This document shows positions 57,350-64,000 of a stretch of 64,000 nucleotides of DNA, in pieces. The notes under the pieces are model-generated. The model saw only the letters and a list, made by a program, of their open reading frames with translations, made no database searches and was not told the DNA's origin. Made by a program: the position numbers and the translations under genes. Every line of letters starts with the position of its first letter. Position 1 is the first letter of the stretch. This DNA is from Hoeflea sp. Lineage in GTDB: Bacteria; Pseudomonadota; Alphaproteobacteria; Rhizobiales; Rhizobiaceae. The DNA lies in NCBI RefSeq assembly GCF_002733955.1, contig NZ_NVXQ01000001.1, forward strand, positions 372,001-436,000, given 5' to 3'.

Positions 57350-58051
57350 ATGACCTACTTCATTTTCGGGGTTCTTCCCTATCTGGCGCTCACCGTGCTG
57401 GTTGTCGGCTCCATAGCGCGCTATGAACGCGATCCCTTCACCTGGAAATCCTCTTCCAGCCAGCTGTTGCGCCGCAAGCAACTGGTCTGGGGCTCGATCC
57501 TGTTCCACGTCGGCATTCTGATCGTGTTTTTCGGTCATCTGGTCGGCATGCTGACGCCGGTGGAGATCTTCCATGTGCTGGGCATCAGCTATGGCTTCAA
57601 GCAGCTTCTGGCGATTGTGGTCGGCGGCATCGCGGGCGCCATGGCCATTGTCGGCGGCGCCATGCTATTGCACCGGCGGCTGTTTGATCCGCGGATTAGA
57701 GCCAACTCGTCCTTTGCCGACACAGGCATACTGGTGCTTCTTTTTGCCCAGATCATCATCGGCATGGGCACCATCCTGGTGTCGATCCAGCATCTGGATG
57801 GTGGCGAGATGGTCAAGTTCATGGACTGGGCGCGCGCGATTTTCACCATGCGGAAGGATGCCTGGCACATCGTCGCCGACGTTCACTGGATCTACAAGCT
57901 GCACATATTGCTTGGTCTGATCATCTTCATCCTGTTCCCGTTCACCCGGCTGGTGCACATGCTCTCGGTTCCGGTGCGCTATGTTTTGCGCCCCGGTTAC
58001 CAGATCGTCCGCACCCGCAAGCACAAGGCAAATCTGGGACAAAACTCATGA
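57350..58051 (+). CDS. narI: Respiratory nitrate reductase gamma subunit (cytochrome b)
   Basis: Quinol-oxidising membrane subunit with two b-type hemes, 233 residues and five hydrophobic segments. Heme-ligand histidines appear in FHVGILIVFFGHLVGM (around residue 45-60) and in DAWHIVADVHWIYKLHILLG (around 168-187). The overlap with the downstream parvulin gene is four bases. Confidence 0.95.
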   Translation: MTYFIFGVLPYLALTVLVVGSIARYERDPFTWKSSSSQLLRRKQLVWGSILFHVGILIVFFGHLVGMLTPVEIFHVLGISYGFKQLLAIVVGGIAGAMAIVGGAMLLHRRLFDPRIRANSSFADTGILVLLFAQIIIGMGTILVSIQHLDGGEMVKFMDWARAIFTMRKDAWHIVADVHWIYKLHILLGLIIFILFPFTRLVHMLSVPVRYVLRPGYQIVRTRKHKANLGQNS

Positions 58052-58842
58052 AACAGACATTCACCGATATCTCCGTCAACGGCGAAGCAATCTCTCCGGA
58101 ACTGATCGCCACGGAAGCGCAGAACCATCCGGCGCCGAAGGGCAAGCCCGGCATGGCCTGGATGGCGGCGGCACGGGCACTGGCCGTGCGCACGCTGATC
58201 CTGCAGGAAGCAAAGCGGCGTGGGATCGGCCCCGATCCGATGGAGCTGGCGCCGGGGCTTTGGGAGACGGAAGAAGAGGCGATCATCAGGCAGGTGCTTG
58301 ACGAGGCTGTCGAGGCGAAAGCGCCAACCCCGCAAGCGGTCCGCGCAGCCTATGACGCCAATCCGGAGCGCCACCGTTCACCGGCGCTGTTTGAAGCCGC
58401 GCATATCCTGTTTGCCGCCCGGCCCGAAGATGTGGTGGCGCGCAAGGTGGCAAAGGACCAGGCCGATGCCGTGCTGGCAAAAATCAAGCTTGAGCCAAAA
58501 GCCTTCGACGCGCTGGCGCGGGATCATTCGGCCTGCTCGTCGCGCGCCAATGGCGGCAGGCTCGGGCAGGTTTCAGAAGGGGACACGGTGGCCGAGTTCG
58601 AGGCAGCACTTTTGAGCCTGGCGCAGGGCGAGATTGCGGATGAGCCGGTGGAAAGCCGTTACGGGTTTCACATCATCCGGCTCGATGCCCGGGCTGATGG
58701 GGAGATTCTGCCGTTCGAAGCGGTGGAGACAGCGTTGCGCTCGGCGCTGGAGAAGGCCGCCTGGGTGCGTGCCAGCCGAGCCTTTGTCGATGCGCTCGCC
58801 AAGCAGGCAAGCGTCACCGGTATCACGCTCAAGGCCGCCTGA
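58048..58842 (+). CDS. Parvulin-type peptidyl-prolyl isomerase of the nar operon
   Basis: A 264-residue PpiC-type isomerase without a signal peptide, so probably cytoplasmic and NifM-like. N-terminal helical part (about 1-110), then a parvulin domain (about 120-215) with FEAAHILFAARPED, DHSACSSRANGGRLGQVSEG and ESRYGFHIIRLDAR, the last carrying the active-site histidine. It overlaps narI by four bases. Related genes close nar operons in several proteobacteria, so a role in folding a nitrate reductase subunit is likely. Confidence 0.85.
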   Translation: MKQTFTDISVNGEAISPELIATEAQNHPAPKGKPGMAWMAAARALAVRTLILQEAKRRGIGPDPMELAPGLWETEEEAIIRQVLDEAVEAKAPTPQAVRAAYDANPERHRSPALFEAAHILFAARPEDVVARKVAKDQADAVLAKIKLEPKAFDALARDHSACSSRANGGRLGQVSEGDTVAEFEAALLSLAQGEIADEPVESRYGFHIIRLDARADGEILPFEAVETALRSALEKAAWVRASRAFVDALAKQASVTGITLKAA

Positions 58843-58955
58843 GCGGTTCCATCCAATGCTGCCGTGGCGTTTCCCGTCGCGGCAGAGCCACCCAATCAGG
58901 CGGACCGGGCGCAATCCGCGTTTGACCGTCCGCTGCATTTCAGGAGCATTTCGTC

Positions 58956-59447
58956 ATGGCGCTTGCCTTTGTCAGAACCGTTGAACGCGGCCTGACCGAC
59001 CGGTTGTTGTCGGACTTCGCCAGCCATTTGCAGGCACGCGGCTGCAGCCTTGCTGGCGTTGTGCAGACCAACAGCGACCGTCCCGGCTCACATCACTGCG
59101 ATATGGATGTGCGGGTCTTGCCTGCCGGGCCGGTGATCCGGATCAACCAGGTGCTGGGCGAGGAATCGCGTGGCTGCCGCCTCAATCCGGTGGCGCTCGA
59201 AGAAGCCGTTGCACTGGTCGAGACCGGGCTTGAACGATCGCCGGGCCTGCTGATCATCAACAAGTTCGGCAAGCACGAGGCCGAGGGCAGGGGCTTCCGG
59301 CCGCTCATCGCCGAAGCCCTCGCCCGCGGCATCCCAATCCTGCTTGGTGTCAACGCGCTCAACCAGCAGGCTTTCGAGGAGTTCAGCGACGGCTATGCCG
59401 AAGAGCTGGCGTCGTATCTCGAAGGCCGGATCTGGTGGTTTGAATAG
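58956..59447 (+). CDS. DUF2478 family protein
   Basis: A 163-residue protein of the DUF2478 family, which is related to P-loop nucleotide-binding proteins and is often near molybdenum or nitrate genes. Family features are GCSLAGVVQTN (around residue 29), GCRLNPVALEEAVALVE (around 73) and LLIINKFGKHEAEGRGFRPL (around 98-117). No true Walker A motif is present. It follows the parvulin gene by 113 bp on the same strand and may belong to the nar transcript. Its function is unknown; molybdenum supply to NarG is a guess from context. Confidence 0.78.
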   Translation: MALAFVRTVERGLTDRLLSDFASHLQARGCSLAGVVQTNSDRPGSHHCDMDVRVLPAGPVIRINQVLGEESRGCRLNPVALEEAVALVETGLERSPGLLIINKFGKHEAEGRGFRPLIAEALARGIPILLGVNALNQQAFEEFSDGYAEELASYLEGRIWWFE

Positions 59448-59449
59448 CC

Positions 59450-59639
59450 CTGAGTTTTCTAGACAACCTCGGTCTGACGGCCAGCCGCTTCGAGACCTCC
59501 GCGACAGCGTAGCCCCGCTCGGTAATCTGAGCGACCGCATCCGCTGCAAATCATCACTGAAATTATCTTTGCCCATAATGGCCTCCTTGCCTCAAACTTA
59601 GGGAACCTTGAGCTACCCCCCTCAATTTGGGCACTGACA
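59450..59639 (-). pseudogene. Truncated, frameshifted IS3-family orfA remnant
   Basis: The minus strand starts with ATG 59576 and reads MGKDNFSDDLQR, then shifts frame and continues DAVAQITERGYAVAEVSKRL before homology ends. Both pieces match the N-terminus of IS3-family OrfA proteins of the FSDEFKRDAV type. A possible element end (TGTCAGTGCCC on the minus strand) lies at 59639. The rest of the element is missing. Confidence 0.7.
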
Positions 59640-59652
59640 TAAGCTACGATTT

Positions 59653-59679
59653 GAACCGCCCCGGATTTACCGGAGACCG
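59653..59679. repeat. Left terminal inverted repeat of the IS3 element
   Basis: Begins TGAACCGCCCCGG and ends CCGGAGACC; pairs with the right end with two mismatches (A/G at the 14th and 18th positions). Confidence 0.9.
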
Positions 59680-59690
59680 TTTGGTTTAAG

Positions 59691-60595
59691 TTATGCGGCC
59701 ATGGCTGCTTCGTCCAGCATGGCGTAGTAGCGTTGTTCGGCTTCGGCTGGCGGAATGTTTCCGATGGGTTCCAGAAGGCGGCGGTTGTTGAACCAATCCA
59801 CCCATTCCAGCGTGGCGAACTCCACGGCTTCGAAGTTGCGCCACGGTCCTCGCCGGTGGATCACCTCGGCCTTGTAAAGACCGTTGATCGTTTCGGCGAG
59901 AGCATTGTCATAACTGTCGCCGACACTTCCGACCGAGGGCTCTATGCCTGCCTCCGCCAACCGCTCGGAATACTTGATCGACACGTATTGGACACCGCGA
60001 TCTGAATGATGGATGAGACCGCCGCGTTTGACGGGCCGCCGATCATGAAGCGCTTGGTCGAGGGCATCGAGGACGAAACCTGCATGTGCCGTTCGGCTCG
60101 CTCGCCAACCGACGATGCGGCGGGCGAAGGCATCGATCACGAAAGCGACGTATACGAAGCCCTGCCAGGTGGCCACATATGTGAAATCGGAAAGCCACAA
60201 CATGTTCGGTGCGGGAGCACAGAACTGCCGGTTCACGCGGTCGAGCGGGCACGGCGCGGCCTTGTCCGACACGGTGGTTTTGACGGGCTTGCCGCGAATG
60301 ATGCCCTGAAGACCCATCACTCTCATGAGCCGAGCGACAGTGCAGCGGGCGACATCGAAGCCTTCCCGCTGTAACTGCCGCCAGACCTTGCGAACGCCAT
60401 AGACCTGGAAGTTCTCATTGAACACACGGCGTATCTCGATCTTCATGGCCATGTCGCGCCGGCGCGGGCAGACAGGCGACCCACGTCCGTGCGCTTGGCT
60501 ACGACTTCGTAGTAGGTGGATGGGGCAATCGGCAGCAGTCTGCAGATCGGCTCGACCCCGAGCACCGAACGATATTCGTCTATGAAGGGAATCAT
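59691..60595 (-). pseudogene. IS3 orfB transposase, frameshifted
   Basis: The N-terminal part starts at ATG 60595 ([20 protein letters not shown]) and runs to about 60460, where it reads SARAGATWP and stops. The remaining frame, from about 60452, begins MAMKIEIRRVFNENFQVYGV and holds the integrase core: first Asp in WLSDFTYVATW, second in HHSDRGVQYVS and Glu in DNALAETINGLYK. Restoring one C in the GCGCC-GGCGCG run (about 60456-60468) gives RARRDMAMK and a 301-residue protein of normal length. The deletion rather than programmed frameshifting is the simple reading, since orfA and orfB meet at 60592, well upstream of this site. Confidence 0.85.
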
Positions 60596-60921
60596 CGCTT
60601 CAGTGGGCGGTCGAGCTCCGCCTGGGCAAAATATGCCGAGGCTTTGCGCAAAATCTCGTTGGCCTGACGAAGCTCCCGGTTCTCCCGCTCCAGAGCCTTC
60701 ATCTTCTCCGCAACATCACTCGGCAAGCCTGCCCGCTTGCCGCTGTCGACCTCGGCCTTCTTCACCCATTCGTTAAGCGTATGTGCTGAGCAGCCGATCT
60801 TGGTCGCGATGGAAGACACAGCTGCCCAGCGCGACGGATGCTCGGCTTCATGTTCCCTCACCATCCGAACAGCGCGGACGCGGACTTCAGGGGGAAATTT
60901 GTTCGTCGTCTTGCTTGTCAT
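60592..60921 (-). CDS. IS3-family transposase OrfA
   Basis: A 109-residue DNA-binding protein with an N-terminal helix-turn-helix (about 10-60, with [20 protein letters not shown]) and a leucine-zipper-like helix ([20 protein letters not shown], about 71-90). It ends at a TGA overlapping the orfB ATG. Intact by itself, but it needs OrfB for transposition. Confidence 0.88.
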   Translation of the reverse strand: MTSKTTNKFPPEVRVRAVRMVREHEAEHPSRWAAVSSIATKIGCSAHTLNEWVKKAEVDSGKRAGLPSDVAEKMKALERENRELRQANEILRKASAYFAQAELDRPLKR

Positions 60922-60944
60922 AGACCTTACTTCTCACGAGTTGG

Positions 60945-60971
60945 GGTCTCCGGCAAACCCGGGGCGGTTCA
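60945..60971. repeat. Right terminal inverted repeat of the IS3 element
   Basis: Begins GGTCTCCGG and ends GGGGCGGTTCA on the plus strand; reverse complement of the left end with two mismatches. Confidence 0.9.
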
Positions 60972-61600
60972 CTTGTTGAGAGACGCAGGCTTGCAGGTGA
61001 ATGACAAACGTGTTGAGCGTTTGTGGAAGCGCGAGTGGCTTAAAGTACCAATGAAGCAACCCAAAAAGGGACGACTCTGGATGAACGAACGTTCATGTGT
61101 CCGGCTTCGTCCGATTATCGCGATTATGTCTGGTGGTACGACTTCGTGCATCATTGGACTGACGATGGCCGGGCGCTCCGGACCTTGATTATCTTGGACG
61201 AATATAGCCAGGAGTGCTTTGCGATCCGCGTGGGCCAAAGCTGGACTCTATTGAGGTCATTGATGCTTTGACGGACCTATTCATCCTCCGTGGTCTACCA
61301 GCATACATCCGGCCCTGAGTTCATAGCTGTGGCAGCCAGAGACTGAATCAAAGCCGTTGGGACCAAAGCGGATACATCGATCCTTGTGGTCCGCCCTGGA
61401 AGAACAGATACTGTAAGAACTTCAACGGGAGGATGCGGGATGAATTGCTGAACAGTAAAGTCTTCTAATCGTTACGTGAGTCGCGGATATAATCGAAAGG
61501 TGGAGGCCTCACTACAACACCAAACGACCCCACAGTGCTCTGCGTCACCGCCCACCCTCGACAGCGGCCATCGTCCCGATAGACCAAAGGCCGATCATGC
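60972..61600 (+). pseudogene. Degenerate IS3-family (IS407-like) orfB remnant
   Basis: Plus-strand pieces of a transposase in changing frames: NDKRVERLWKREWLKVPMKQ with PKKGRLWMNE from about 61000, then DYRDYVWWYDFVHHWTDDGR and ALRTLIILDEYSQECFAIRV after a frameshift near 61110. LTDLFILRGLPAYIR follows near 61270, GPEFIAVAARD with a stop near 61310 and a final HYNTKRPHSAL near 61510. At least three frameshifts and one stop make it dead. Its N-terminal third is missing; it begins exactly at the edge of the IS3 element. Confidence 0.8.
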
Positions 61601-61608
61601 GCCAGCTT

Positions 61609-61875
61609 TCAAGTGAGGCCAATCAAGTAAGGCCGCTCGGTGGTCTTGAGCACCTGGTAGTTGGGCTGCTCGTTTTCCGGCAGCGCCGAGACCACCTGGC
61701 CGAGATGGCTGGTCAGGGCGGTGATGGTGGCGGGCACGATCTTGGCGTCAAACTCGAGAGCGAATTTCTCACCGTTAGCCGTGGCAACGGTCAGCGCCAC
61801 GGAGCCATTGTCCGGCCGCGCCTCGCCGGCAAGCAGGGTTTCAAATTTCGGGGCGGTGTTTATGGTCTCGGTCAC
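61609..61875 (-). CDS. Small uncharacterised protein, possibly truncated by IS debris
   Basis: An 88-residue protein starting at GTG 61875 with AGGAGC eight bases upstream. It begins VTETINTAPKFETLLAGEAR, contains ALTVATANGEKFALEFDAKI and ends ERPYLIGLT. I do not recognise the family. The stop lies within 20 bases of the IS remnant, so the original C-terminus may have been replaced; this needs comparison with a relative. A longer open frame to 62010 covers a region with no coding character. Confidence 0.5.
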   Translation of the reverse strand: MTETINTAPKFETLLAGEARPDNGSVALTVATANGEKFALEFDAKIVPATITALTSHLGQVVSALPENEQPNYQVLKTTERPYLIGLT

Positions 61876-62008
61876 TCTGCAGCGCTCCTGTCTTCCCATC
61901 AAGGCCCGGCAGGTTGTGTCCGAGCCTTGGGGATGTAGGCAGTCGGAGGCTGCATTTCCACCACACCGACACCGCTCACACCCCCGCGCCTGGAAAAAAG
62001 CCGCGCAC

Positions 62009-62038
62009 AAAAAAACCGCCAGAGATCTCTCTGGCGGT
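62009..62038 (-). terminator. Rho-independent terminator of the DUF1328 gene
   Basis: On the minus strand an 11-bp stem (ACCGCCAGAGA with TCTCTGGCGGT, 62038-62015) is followed by a run of seven T (62015-62009), 40 bp past the DUF1328 stop. Confidence 0.9.
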
Positions 62039-62077
62039 CGAGGTGCTTCAGCTTGGGAGGGTGAAGAACGTGTCGCA

Positions 62078-62239
62078 CTAGGCGATGGCGACGATACCGA
62101 GGACGGCGAGCAGGAACAGGATCAGCACGATGCCGATCAGCAGTTTCGCGCCGGTCATGGCGGCACCGGACAGGCGGCCAAAGCCCAGAAGGCCCGCGAC
62201 CGCGGCAACAATAAGCAAAATCAGGATCCACTGGATCAT
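62078..62239 (-). CDS. DUF1328 (UPF0391) small membrane protein
   Basis: A 53-residue peptide of two membrane helices joined by a GFGRLSGAAMTGAK turn, the hallmark of DUF1328/YtjA proteins. Start ATG 62239 is set by CGGAGG eight bases upstream. Single-gene transcript with its own terminator. Function unknown; members are often stress- or envelope-related. Confidence 0.88.
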   Translation of the reverse strand: MIQWILILLIVAAVAGLLGFGRLSGAAMTGAKLLIGIVLILFLLAVLGIVAIA

Positions 62240-62331
62240 TGGAAAACCTCCGTTTGGCAATTACGGGGGTCCAACGCCGCCGCTGGCGGTTTGGTTCCAT
62301 GAACGGCCGTGATTTTGGCGGCCTGTCCGGC

Positions 62332-62784
62332 TCAGACGTCCTCGCCGGGCCAGTCGACCAGGTAGTTTTCGAACTCGTCGACATCCACCTCGTTTTCGCT
62401 CACCGTGCTGCCGCGCACCGAAACGCCGGCCTCGTGCACGGTGTTGGGATCGCCCGAAACCAGCGGATGCCACCAGTAGAGATCGGCGCCCTCGCGCACC
62501 AGGCGGTAGCCGCAGGTTGGCGGCAGCCAGCTGATGGTCTCAACCTGCTCGGGCGTCAGGCCGATGCAATCGGGCACCGTGGCCTGGCGGTTTTCATAAT
62601 CCTTGCAGCGGCAGGTGTGGCCGTCGAGCAGGCGGCAGGCGATGTTGGTCCAGGCGATTTCGCCGGTGTCCCAGTCCTCAAGCTTGTTGAGGCAGCAGCG
62701 GCCGCAGCCATCGCACAGGCTCTCCCATTCGGCCTCGGTCATCTGAGCCAGCGTCTTGGCCTTCCAGAATGGCTTGGGGTCCAT
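62332..62784 (-). CDS. YcgN-type cysteine-cluster protein (UPF0260)
   Basis: A 150-residue protein with a dense N-terminal cysteine group ([11 protein letters not shown], around residue 24-34) and further cysteines in [15 protein letters not shown] and PDCIGL, consistent with a zinc or iron-sulfur site of the CxxCxxCC class. ATG 62784 follows AAAAAGGAAG. Family function is unknown. It diverges from the penicillin-binding protein gene. Confidence 0.88.
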   Translation of the reverse strand: MDPKPFWKAKTLAQMTEAEWESLCDGCGRCCLNKLEDWDTGEIAWTNIACRLLDGHTCRCKDYENRQATVPDCIGLTPEQVETISWLPPTCGYRLVREGADLYWWHPLVSGDPNTVHEAGVSVRGSTVSENEVDVDEFENYLVDWPGEDV

Positions 62785-62917
62785 TGCCGTCTTCCTTTTT
62801 CGTGTCTGCTTGCGCACGAGCGCGCGCTGGCGGCTTGTCCTTTGACTGAAAATGATCCAAAAGCATAGACCAAAGGGGCGAAACTGTGGTGCTATCGTGC
62901 ATCCCGGTCAAAGCAAC

Positions 62918-64000
62918 ATGCGGCAATACATGCCGCCGCCGCCCGCAATGGACCCAAGACCCGTGCAAGACCCGTTCAACCAGGAAAACCGGCCGCGAAA
63001 GCGCTCCAACATCCTTCTCCGCATCGATTCGTGGATTGATTCCTCGATCTGGAATGCCGGTTTCCGCCTCGGCGAGATCTGGGAGGAGATCACCATCTTC
63101 TTCCGCCGCTTCCGCACCCGCGGGGCCTGGAAGGCAGTGTTCGAGATTGCCGGCGAAGGCATGAATGTCGGCGTTGCCGGTTTCGTGCTGCTTTTGGCGC
63201 TGGCGCTGCCGGCGTTTGAGGAAACCGCCGGAAACTGGCGCGCGCGCGATGATTTTGCCGTCACCTTCCTCGACCGCTACGGCAACGAGATCGGTCACCG
63301 CGGCATCATCCACGAGGATTCCGCGCCTGTCGACCAGCTGCCCGACCACTTCATCAAGTCGGTGCTGGCGACGGAAGACCGGCGGTTCTTTGATCATTTC
63401 GGCATCGATTTCCTCGGTCTCGTCCGCGCCATGACGGAAAACGTCAAGGCCAACCAGTTGGTCCAGGGCGGCTCCACCATCACCCAGCAATTGGCCAAGA
63501 ACCTGTTCCTGACCAATGAGCGGACGCTCGAGCGCAAGATCAAGGAAGCGTTCCTGGCCTTCTGGCTCGAAGCCAACCTGTCGAAGAAGGAAATCCTCCG
63601 GCTCTATCTCGACCGCGCCTATATGGGCGGCGGCACCTTCGGGGCGGCTGCGGCGGCGCAGTTCTATTTCGGCAAGGACATCACCGAGGTCTCGATTGCG
63701 GAATCGGCGATGCTCGCCGGCCTGTTCAAGGCCCCTGCCCGCTACGCGCCGCACATCAACCTGCCGGCAGCCCGGGCGCGCGCCAACGAGGTTCTGTCCA
63801 ATCTGGTGCAAGGCAACCTGATGACCGAGGGCCAGGTGATCGGCGCCCGGCGCAACCCAGCCAGCGTGATCGACCGGGGCGACCATGACGCGCCGGATTA
63901 TTTCCTTGACTGGGCCTTTGACGAGGTCAAGCGCATTGCCGGCGGGTTCGAGCAGCACTCCCTGATCGTGCGCACCACCATCGATCCGGGCATGCAGGAA
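62918..64000 (+). CDS. Class A penicillin-binding protein (PBP1A type), 3' end outside the window
   Basis: Peptidoglycan glycosyltransferase-transpeptidase; the first 361 residues are visible and the frame runs off the window. A proline-rich cytoplasmic start (MRQYMPPPPAMDPRPV) precedes a membrane anchor at about residues 83-101. The GT51 glycosyltransferase domain follows: catalytic glutamate in LATEDRRFFDHFGID (around 150), GGSTITQQLAKNLFL (around 186), KKEILRLYLDRAYMGGG (around 225-241). The transpeptidase domain would begin just after the end. The start at 62918 is the first ATG of the open frame and lacks a strong ribosome site; the ATGs four and ten codons later are alternatives. Confidence 0.9.
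   Translation, partial: MRQYMPPPPAMDPRPVQDPFNQENRPRKRSNILLRIDSWIDSSIWNAGFRLGEIWEEITIFFRRFRTRGAWKAVFEIAGEGMNVGVAGFVLLLALALPAFEETAGNWRARDDFAVTFLDRYGNEIGHRGIIHEDSAPVDQLPDHFIKSVLATEDRRFFDHFGIDFLGLVRAMTENVKANQLVQGGSTITQQLAKNLFLTNERTLERKIKEAFLAFWLEANLSKKEILRLYLDRAYMGGGTFGAAAAAQFYFGKDITEVSIAESAMLAGLFKAPARYAPHINLPAARARANEVLSNLVQGNLMTEGQVIGARRNPASVIDRGDHDAPDYFLDWAFDEVKRIAGGFEQHSLIVRTTIDPGMQE

Larger units (their letters stand above)
59653..60971 (-). mobile_element. IS3-family insertion sequence, 1319 bp, probably inactive
   Basis: Bounded by 27-bp inverted repeats that agree in 25 positions and start TGAACCGCCCCGG. It carries orfA and orfB on the minus strand with a four-base ATGA overlap, the usual IS3 order. 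orfB has a one-base deletion, so no complete transposase is made. Flanking bases (GATT left, CTTG right) show no target duplication, so one junction has been rearranged since insertion. Confidence 0.9.

Noticed and set aside
59649-60975. Target-site duplication for the IS3 element.
   Set aside because: Flanks read GATT on the left and CTTG on the right, so no 3- or 4-bp repeat is present.

Overview
The window reads as chromosome of a high-GC, metabolically versatile alphaproteobacterium, most likely of the Hyphomicrobiales. The evidence is the hut genes with HutF/HutG, the Rhizobium-type glycerol ABC system GlpSTPQUV, three TRAP transporters, a form I CO dehydrogenase cluster and a Paracoccus/Brucella-like nar operon with a double-length NarK. 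A Hoeflea- or Rhizobiaceae-like host is a guess from gene content. Every family call was made by reading the translated sequence, without database searches. Almost every base is coding, and genes often overlap by four bases at ATGA or GTGA.

Layout. 1-2740: an ADP-forming acyl-CoA synthetase (cut at its 5' end) and a CaiD-like hydratase. 2750-13346: histidine catabolism, with hutC-hutF diverging from hutI-hutH-hutG-hutU and a TRAP transporter. Two divergent promoters overlap one GTATATAC operator. 13347-18605: a second TRAP transporter facing a tight pair of genes for a DUF1989 protein (family of carboxyguanidine deiminase subunits) and a YqcI/YcgG protein (family of the heme N-hydroxylase GntA). 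18761-25947: a small unknown protein, a membrane-anchored EEP-fold enzyme, a channel-like protein, gabD with only the tail of gabT left, a GH2 beta-mannosidase and a secreted unknown. 26001-29853: a third TRAP operon with its IclR regulator and an IclR-type operator. 30270-36477: the glycerol ABC operon with its terminator and a candidate promoter. 36866-38570: a lipoprotein metallopeptidase and a small RTX protein.

38769-47533: carbon monoxide oxidation, coxC then coxMSLDEFG. CoxL is 809 residues long and carries AYRCSFR with Cys388 and Glu763, which marks true form I CO dehydrogenase. 47595-59447: nitrate respiration, a Crp/Fnr regulator diverging from narK-narGHJI plus a parvulin and a DUF2478 gene, with two FNR/NNR-type boxes in the promoter region. 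CO oxidation next to nitrate reductase suggests CO electrons could reach nitrate when oxygen is scarce. 59450-61600 is insertion-sequence debris around an IS3-family element with 27-bp inverted repeats and a frameshifted transposase. 61609-64000 returns to core genes: a possibly truncated ORF, a DUF1328 peptide, a YcgN-type cysteine-cluster protein and a class A penicillin-binding protein that runs off the end.

Points most worth follow-up are the DUF1989-YqcI pair beside a TRAP transporter, the split catalytic motifs of the glycerol ATPases GlpS and GlpT, the hut-linked TRAP transporter, a hairpin after every TRAP binding-protein gene, and the cox/nar adjacency. No tRNA, rRNA or CRISPR array was recognised.
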